Source of the DNA: Streptomyces aureoverticillatus
GTDB lineage: Bacteria > Actinomycetota > Actinomycetes > Streptomycetales > Streptomycetaceae
Assembly (NCBI RefSeq): GCF_014649395.1
Contig: NZ_BMSY01000003.1
Location: 434,001 to 498,000 of the forward strand
Length of the DNA stretch: 64,000 bases
Direction: 5' to 3'
Position 1 is the first letter of the stretch; every line of letters begins with the position of its first letter. This document shows, in pieces, positions 59,367-64,000 of the stretch. Below the pieces are notes generated by a model. The model was not told where the DNA came from. It was given only the letters and a program-made list of their open reading frames with translations, and did no database searches. Made by a program: the position numbers and the translations under genes.

Positions 59367-62300
59367 GTGGGGCGTCGGGAGAAGCCGCTCGATCCGACGG
59401 ACGGGCCGGTGGCCCGGTTCGCGGTGGAGCTGCGCAAGCTGCGGCAGGAGGCGGGGGCCCCGTCGTACCGGGTGATGGCGCAGCGGGCCGCCTACTCGGT
59501 GACGGCCCTGTCGCAGGCGGCCGCGGGCGAGAAGCTGCCGTCGCCCGCGGTGGTACGCGCGTACGCCGAGGCCTGCGGGGCCGATCCGGAGGAGTGGGAG
59601 CGCCGCCGGGACGAGGTGGCGCGGGAGCTGGACGAGGAGCCGCCCGCCGAGGCCGAGGAGGACGCGGCGCGGTCGCCGTACCGGGGCCTCGCGCGCTACG
59701 AACCCGATGACGAGGGCCTGTTCTTCGGCCGCGAACGGCTGACCGAGGACCTGCTGCGGCGCGCGACCGAGCGCCGCTTCACCGTGGTCTTCGGCCCCTC
59801 CGGCAGCGGCAAGTCCTCCCTCCTGCGCGCGGGCCTCATACCCCGCCTGCGCCGCACGGACGACGCGGCCGCCCGCCCCGCCGCCATCCGGATCCTCACC
59901 CCTGGTGAACACCCTTCGCGTACGCACACACGGGTGTTCACGCCCGCCGCGCGTGACGGCGACACCTGGCTGATCGTGGACCAGTTCGAGGAAGTCTTCA
60001 CGCTGTGCCGCGATCCGCGGGAGCGGGCGGACTTCATCGACGGGCTGCTCGCCGCGCGGAGCCCCGACAGCCGGCTGCGCGTCGTGCTCGGGGTGCGCGC
60101 CGACTTCTACGGCCGCTGCGCCGAACACCGCGCCCTGGCCGACACGCTGTCCGACGCCGGCCTCCTGGTCACCGCGATGTCGGCGGCCGAACTGCGGCAG
60201 GCCGTCGTGAGACCCGCCCAGGCCGCGGGCCTCCTCGTGGAACGCGAGCTGACCGCGCGCCTCCTGAAGGAGGCGGGCAGCGAACCGGGCTCCCTCCCCC
60301 TCCTCTCCCACGCGCTGCGCGAGACCTGGCGGCGACGGCGCGGCCGGACGCTGACGCTGCAGACGTACGAAGCCACCGGGGGCGTGCACGGCGCCATCGC
60401 CCGCACCGCGGAGGACGTCCACACGCGGCTCTCGGACGACCGCAAGGAACTGGCACGCCTGATCCTGCTGCGGCTGATCGCCCCCGGTGAGGGGGCACAG
60501 GACACCCGGCGTCCGATCCGGCGTGCGGAGCTGGACTTCGGCGACCGCGACGAGGTCGACGCCGTGGTGGACCAGCTGGCCGCGGCCCGGCTGATCACCC
60601 TCGACGACGACACCGTCGACCTCGCCCACGAGGCCCTGATCACCTCCTGGCCCCGGCTCGGCGCCTGGGTGGACGCCCACCGCGACCGGCTGCGCGCCCA
60701 CCGCCACCTGACGGAGGCGGCACACACCTGGCGGGAACTGGACCACGACCGCGGCGCGTTGTACCGGGGGACGCGGCTGACCACCGCGGAGGAACACTTC
60801 ACCGACACCGGTGGTGGGCGTGCCACCGTGGGCGGGGCCGGAACCGGGGGTGGGACCGGCACCGCCGACCTGACCGCCCTTGAGCGGGACTTCCTGACCG
60901 CGAGCCGCCAGGCCCGCACCCGCGCCCGGCGCCGCCGGCACGCGTTGACCGGCGCGCTCGCCGTGCTGGTGGTGCTCTCCGTGGTGGCGGGCGTGATGGC
61001 GTGGCGGGAGAGTCGTACGAGCGAGCGCCGGCACGTGGAGGCGGAGGCCCGCCGCATCGCCGCGGCCGCCGCCACCATGCGCGACCACGACCCGGTCACC
61101 GCGATGCGGCTGAGCGTCGCCGCCTGGCGTCTCGCGGAGTCCACGGAGACCCGCTCGGCGCTCGTGGGCGCCATGGCCCAGGCCGAACTGTCGGCCTTCA
61201 CCCGCCCCGGCGCCGAATCCGACACCCTGGCCACCGAGTTGACCGCCGACGGGCGCACGCTGGTGGCGGCGGGCGCGAAGCGCGTACGCACCTGGGACAT
61301 GCGCGGACGCCGGCCCGCGGCACGGACGTATCCCGGACTCGGCGAACTCGCCGCGGAGGAGCCGGACGTCAAGGTGGGGCCGGACGGCCGGCTCCTCGCC
61401 GTGCAGCAGACGGACCGCACGGTGATGTGGGACATCCGCACCGGACGCGTGGTCAGCCGCCTGCCCGCAGCCGTACCGGAGAGCATCGTCTTCTCGGCGG
61501 ACGGCAAGCGGGTGGCGCTGGAGGAGTGGGGCCAGGACGACGAGGACGACGCGTCCACCCGGCTCTTCGACGTACGCAGTGGCCGCGCCCTGCTGACCAT
61601 GAGGAAACGCCACCCCGAGAAGGCGGAGAGCGTGGCGCTGAGCGCGGACAACCGCTGGCTGGTCAGATGCGGCGAAGAAGGCCCCGTGGAGCTCTGGGAC
61701 ATCGCCCGGCGCACCCGCCTCACGCGCCCCTGGCTCGCCGACGACAAGAAGCGGCTCGACTGCGGCGGCGAGACCTCGTACCTCTTCACCCCGGACAGCC
61801 GCCACCTGGCACGCGTCACCGACCGTGAGATCCGCCGCTGGGACCTGCGCACCGGCAAGGAGGCGCCGCGGGTGGTCGGCAGGGGCCTGGAGGACGTCCG
61901 GTTCAGCGCGGACGGCAGGTTCGTGGCGGCGTCCACGCCGGACGGGATCGCGCTGTGGCGCCTCGCCGCGCCGGACGGGCCGGTCTTCCGCCACGCCACC
62001 GCCGGCAGCGAGTCCCTGGGCTTCGCGCTCGACCTCGACGCGGGCGTCGTCCGCTATTTCAACGAGTCGAGGACGGTCGTGCACTCGCTGAGCGTGCGGT
62101 CCGCGATCCGTGCGGCATGGCGCGAGGAGTACTTCTCCGAGGGGCGGCTGGCCCCGGACGGCCGCACCCAGGCCGTCGTACGCCACGCGAACGCGGGCAA
62201 GGACCTCCGCCTGGTCGACACTCGCAGCGGCAGGACCGTCTTCAAGCCGCCGGTCGAGCCCTGCCCCAGGGCCCCCGAGGAGCCCCCCGCGCCCGACGAC

Positions 62301-63341
62301 CTCGCGGAGACGGCACCGGAAGACCTGGTGGAGTCCTCCGAGGGCTCGGCCGGGGAAACCGCCGAAGGGCCGGACGAGGGGCCCGCCGACGGCTCGGCCG
62401 AGGTGTCCGCCGGGCTGAGTGAGGTGGTGGAGGAGCCGGAGGAGTGCACCGACCTCATGGCGTTCAGCGCCGACGGCGCGTACTTCGCGTACGGGCAGGC
62501 ACGGCCGATGGGCGGCGCCGGTGCGCCGAAGCGGGAGCGCGTCACCGTCTGGGACGTCAGGTCCCGCCGCACGCACGCGGTGGTCGACGTGCCGCTCGAC
62601 GGCATGGGCATGACCGGCATGGACGACCTCGTGCTCAGCGCCGACGGCGACCGCCTGTTCGTGGCCCGCACCACGATGCGCGAGACCACCGAGGTGTGGG
62701 ACCTGGAATCCGGCGGCCGGCCCAGGAAGATCAGGACGCTGTCCGGCATCTCCGGTGGCGGCCTCGCCGTACGACGGGACTCCGCCAGGCTGGCCTCCTG
62801 GAAGGCGATCGCCGACCCCCGCTCGGGGAAGACCGTCGGCAAGTCGCTGAGCGACACCCTGACGAGCGAGCTGGCGTTCAGCCCCGGCGGGCAGTACCTG
62901 GCGGCCGGTGACGCGTACGGCCGGGTGACCGTCTGGGACGGCACCGGACGCACGCGCCGCGCCGTGCTCACCGCGTCGGACGCCGACGCCGACGCCGCGC
63001 CCACGGCCGCCGACGACTACGTCAGCGCGCTCGCCTTCTCACCGGACAACGACACGCTCGCCGTCGCCACCCACTCCGGCACCGTCCAGCTGTGGGACGT
63101 GCCGTCCAGCAGGCCGCTGGGCTCGCCCCTGCCCACGCCCGGCGACACGATCACGTCCCTGGCCTTCAGCGCCGACGGCTCGACGCTGTACGCGGGCGGC
63201 ACCCGAGTCCCGTTGCAGAAGTACGCGCTCGACCCGGACCGCCTGGCGGCCGCCGTGTGCGACCGCACGGGTGGTTCCGGCCTGTCCCGGGAGGAGTGGC
63301 GGACGTATCTGCCGGACCTGCCCTACCGCGCCACCTGCTGA
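59367..63341 (+). CDS. HTH + nSTAND1 NTPase + TM + WD40 membrane protein
   Basis: 1324 residues from the GTG at 59367 (a TTG at 59325 without a ribosome site adds 14). Order: XRE-like HTH (FAVELRKLRQEAGAPSYRVM; SQAAAGEKLPSPAVVRAYAE); STAND NTPase with Walker A FGPSGSGKSSLLRAG and Walker B TWLIVDQFEEVFTL; helical STAND region (LAAARLITLDDDTVDLAHEA-LITSWPRL); one membrane helix (ALTGALAVLVVLSVVAGVMA); and a long WD40 propeller with blades such as DMRGRRPAART and SADGSTLYAGGT. A ~50-residue acidic insert interrupts the propeller near 62280-62450. Such proteins act as ATP-switch sensors or scaffolds. Confidence 0.93.
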   Translation: MGRREKPLDPTDGPVARFAVELRKLRQEAGAPSYRVMAQRAAYSVTALSQAAAGEKLPSPAVVRAYAEACGADPEEWERRRDEVARELDEEPPAEAEEDAARSPYRGLARYEPDDEGLFFGRERLTEDLLRRATERRFTVVFGPSGSGKSSLLRAGLIPRLRRTDDAAARPAAIRILTPGEHPSRTHTRVFTPAARDGDTWLIVDQFEEVFTLCRDPRERADFIDGLLAARSPDSRLRVVLGVRADFYGRCAEHRALADTLSDAGLLVTAMSAAELRQAVVRPAQAAGLLVERELTARLLKEAGSEPGSLPLLSHALRETWRRRRGRTLTLQTYEATGGVHGAIARTAEDVHTRLSDDRKELARLILLRLIAPGEGAQDTRRPIRRAELDFGDRDEVDAVVDQLAAARLITLDDDTVDLAHEALITSWPRLGAWVDAHRDRLRAHRHLTEAAHTWRELDHDRGALYRGTRLTTAEEHFTDTGGGRATVGGAGTGGGTGTADLTALERDFLTASRQARTRARRRRHALTGALAVLVVLSVVAGVMAWRESRTSERRHVEAEARRIAAAAATMRDHDPVTAMRLSVAAWRLAESTETRSALVGAMAQAELSAFTRPGAESDTLATELTADGRTLVAAGAKRVRTWDMRGRRPAARTYPGLGELAAEEPDVKVGPDGRLLAVQQTDRTVMWDIRTGRVVSRLPAAVPESIVFSADGKRVALEEWGQDDEDDASTRLFDVRSGRALLTMRKRHPEKAESVALSADNRWLVRCGEEGPVELWDIARRTRLTRPWLADDKKRLDCGGETSYLFTPDSRHLARVTDREIRRWDLRTGKEAPRVVGRGLEDVRFSADGRFVAASTPDGIALWRLAAPDGPVFRHATAGSESLGFALDLDAGVVRYFNESRTVVHSLSVRSAIRAAWREEYFSEGRLAPDGRTQAVVRHANAGKDLRLVDTRSGRTVFKPPVEPCPRAPEEPPAPDDLAETAPEDLVESSEGSAGETAEGPDEGPADGSAEVSAGLSEVVEEPEECTDLMAFSADGAYFAYGQARPMGGAGAPKRERVTVWDVRSRRTHAVVDVPLDGMGMTGMDDLVLSADGDRLFVARTTMRETTEVWDLESGGRPRKIRTLSGISGGGLAVRRDSARLASWKAIADPRSGKTVGKSLSDTLTSELAFSPGGQYLAAGDAYGRVTVWDGTGRTRRAVLTASDADADAAPTAADDYVSALAFSPDNDTLAVATHSGTVQLWDVPSSRPLGSPLPTPGDTITSLAFSADGSTLYAGGTRVPLQKYALDPDRLAAAVCDRTGGSGLSREEWRTYLPDLPYRATC

Positions 63342-64000
63342 CCGGGAATCTGGCCCGGCACCCGGCCGTCCCCGCCCGCCGGAGCGACGCCCGCCCGCTC
63401 CTGCGTGAGCCCTTGGGCCGCGTGGGCCCGCCCCGCTTCGAGGATCCGCGCCCGCAACAGCTCCATGCACACCCGCATGTTCTTGTACGCCACATCCGTG
63501 TCCGGGTAACGGCAGGCGAACTGCAGGCCCTCATGGAGCCGGGTGACCCACGCGCACACCTGGTCGCCGTACGACACCCGGATCAGGCCGTAGGCCTTCA
63601 GGTCCTGCCAGCGCTCGGAGCCGGCGACGCCGCGGGAGTCGACGTACGAGACGATCGAGTACAGGTCGGGTGAGGTGGGCCGGAAATCGCTGCCCAGCAG
63701 GGCGAGTACGCGGGCGATGGGCATCCGGGACAGCGGCCGGGCCTCGCGCAGCGCGGCGCGGACCATGCGCAGCACGCCGTCGAAGTCGGGCGCCCGGGCC
63801 ACCGGGATCTCGATGGGCGCGCCGCCCACGTACCAGCCCACCGAGTCGGCCCACCGGGACTTGACGCGGGTGTGGAAGGGCACGACCGTGCGGTACACGT
63901 CGAGGCCGCTGATCTCGCGGGCGGCGAGGGCGACGGCGGCGATGATGCCGACGAGGCTGCCGCCGTAGGGGCGGCAGTGCGCCTCGAAGGCCGCCGCCTC
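63323..64000 (-). CDS. Condensation-domain protein, C-terminal part (runs off the window)
   Basis: The frame is open to the window edge, so the N-terminus lies beyond. The visible ~225 residues match the second half of an NRPS-type condensation domain: GGSLVGIIAAVALAAREISG, RTVVPFHTRVKSRWADSVGW with a GAPIEIPVA continuation, and later SYVDSRGVAGSERW and LQFACRYPDTDVAY. No carrier or adenylation domain follows, so it is a stand-alone or terminal C domain, perhaps an acyltransferase. Its 3' end overlaps the convergent STAND gene by 19 bp. Confidence 0.82.
   Translation of the reverse strand, partial: EAAAFEAHCRPYGGSLVGIIAAVALAAREISGLDVYRTVVPFHTRVKSRWADSVGWYVGGAPIEIPVARAPDFDGVLRMVRAALREARPLSRMPIARVLALLGSDFRPTSPDLYSIVSYVDSRGVAGSERWQDLKAYGLIRVSYGDQVCAWVTRLHEGLQFACRYPDTDVAYKNMRVCMELLRARILEAGRAHAAQGLTQERAGVAPAGGDGRVPGQIPGQQVAR

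Noticed and set aside
58926..62576. 1216-codon open frame antisense to the STAND/WD40 gene
   Set aside because: Arg/Gly/Val/His-rich composition with no recognisable domain; it is the complementary-strand shadow of a GC-rich gene with clear Walker and WD40 motifs.
1..64000. tRNA, rRNA, CRISPR arrays, insertion sequences, prophage genes
   Set aside because: I looked through all intergenic gaps and protein families and found none; a tRNA scan would settle the first.

Overview
The window is chromosomal DNA from a high-GC actinomycete, almost certainly a Streptomyces. Supporting signs are the extreme third-position GC bias, frequent GTG starts, many TetR/MarR/LysR regulators divergent from exporters, a HATPase/XRE/DUF397 module, snapalysin with its LysR activator, a rare TTA codon, and Streptomyces-style intergenic inverted repeats. 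From memory (not checked), metG, the VWA gene and phoX at the left and the cold-shock/DEAD-helicase locus at the right resemble conserved Streptomyces core-chromosome loci. I saw no rRNA, tRNA, insertion sequence, prophage or CRISPR array.

Layout. 1-8.1 kb: end of a TetR gene, metG, a VWA protein, a Tat-exported PhoX phosphatase behind a PHO box, and the divergent snpR/snpA pair. 8.2-16.7 kb: FUSC exporter, membrane EEP phosphatase, membrane protein, DrrAB-type ABC exporter, small membrane protein and secreted GDSL hydrolase. 16.9-25.9 kb: LysR; TetR divergent from a 14-TM exporter with a near-textbook operator; SDR and cupin; HATPase/XRE/DUF397 module; lipoprotein; polysaccharide deacetylase; SnoaL-like protein. 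26.0-34.8 kb: accessory biosynthetic island (below). 34.8-46.8 kb: DUF1707 protein, TetR/lipase pair, orphan ctaD with a small partner, ECF sigma/anti-sigma pair, SGNH lipoprotein, small enzymes, MarR/MFS pair, PPOX protein, rhomboid-like protein. 46.9-53 kb: two paralogous membrane-anchored PQQ-type propellers, two TetR genes and small proteins. 52.2-59 kb: cold-shock locus (MerR, repeat-tailed protein, DEAD helicase, CspA), TerB, DUF4394, PucR regulator, small secreted protein. 59.3-64 kb: a 1.3k-residue HTH/STAND-NTPase/WD40 membrane protein and the C-terminal part of a condensation-domain protein that runs off the window.

Most interesting system (26.0-34.8 kb). Seven tightly packed, mostly overlapping genes encode a thermostable-hemolysin-family protein, an AMP-forming ligase with an altered A10 lysine, a TauD/TfdA dioxygenase with an HxE iron motif, a ferritin-like (AurF-type) diiron enzyme, two tandem darcynin-like proteins and a class I methyltransferase. 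A convergent TetR gene and divergent 14-TM exporter follow. A palindrome with core CGAACG-N-CGTTCG occurs in the TetR/exporter intergenic region and again, core-identical, upstream of the operon, with a third degenerate copy nearer the operon start. This suggests one TetR-controlled regulon that makes and exports a small acyl- or amino-acid-derived molecule. I do not recognise the product.

A second theme is short tandem repeats in 5' leaders (10, 14 and 15 bp units) and in C-terminal protein tails (SnpR, DrrA, the diiron enzyme, a darcynin, a cold-shock-locus protein).
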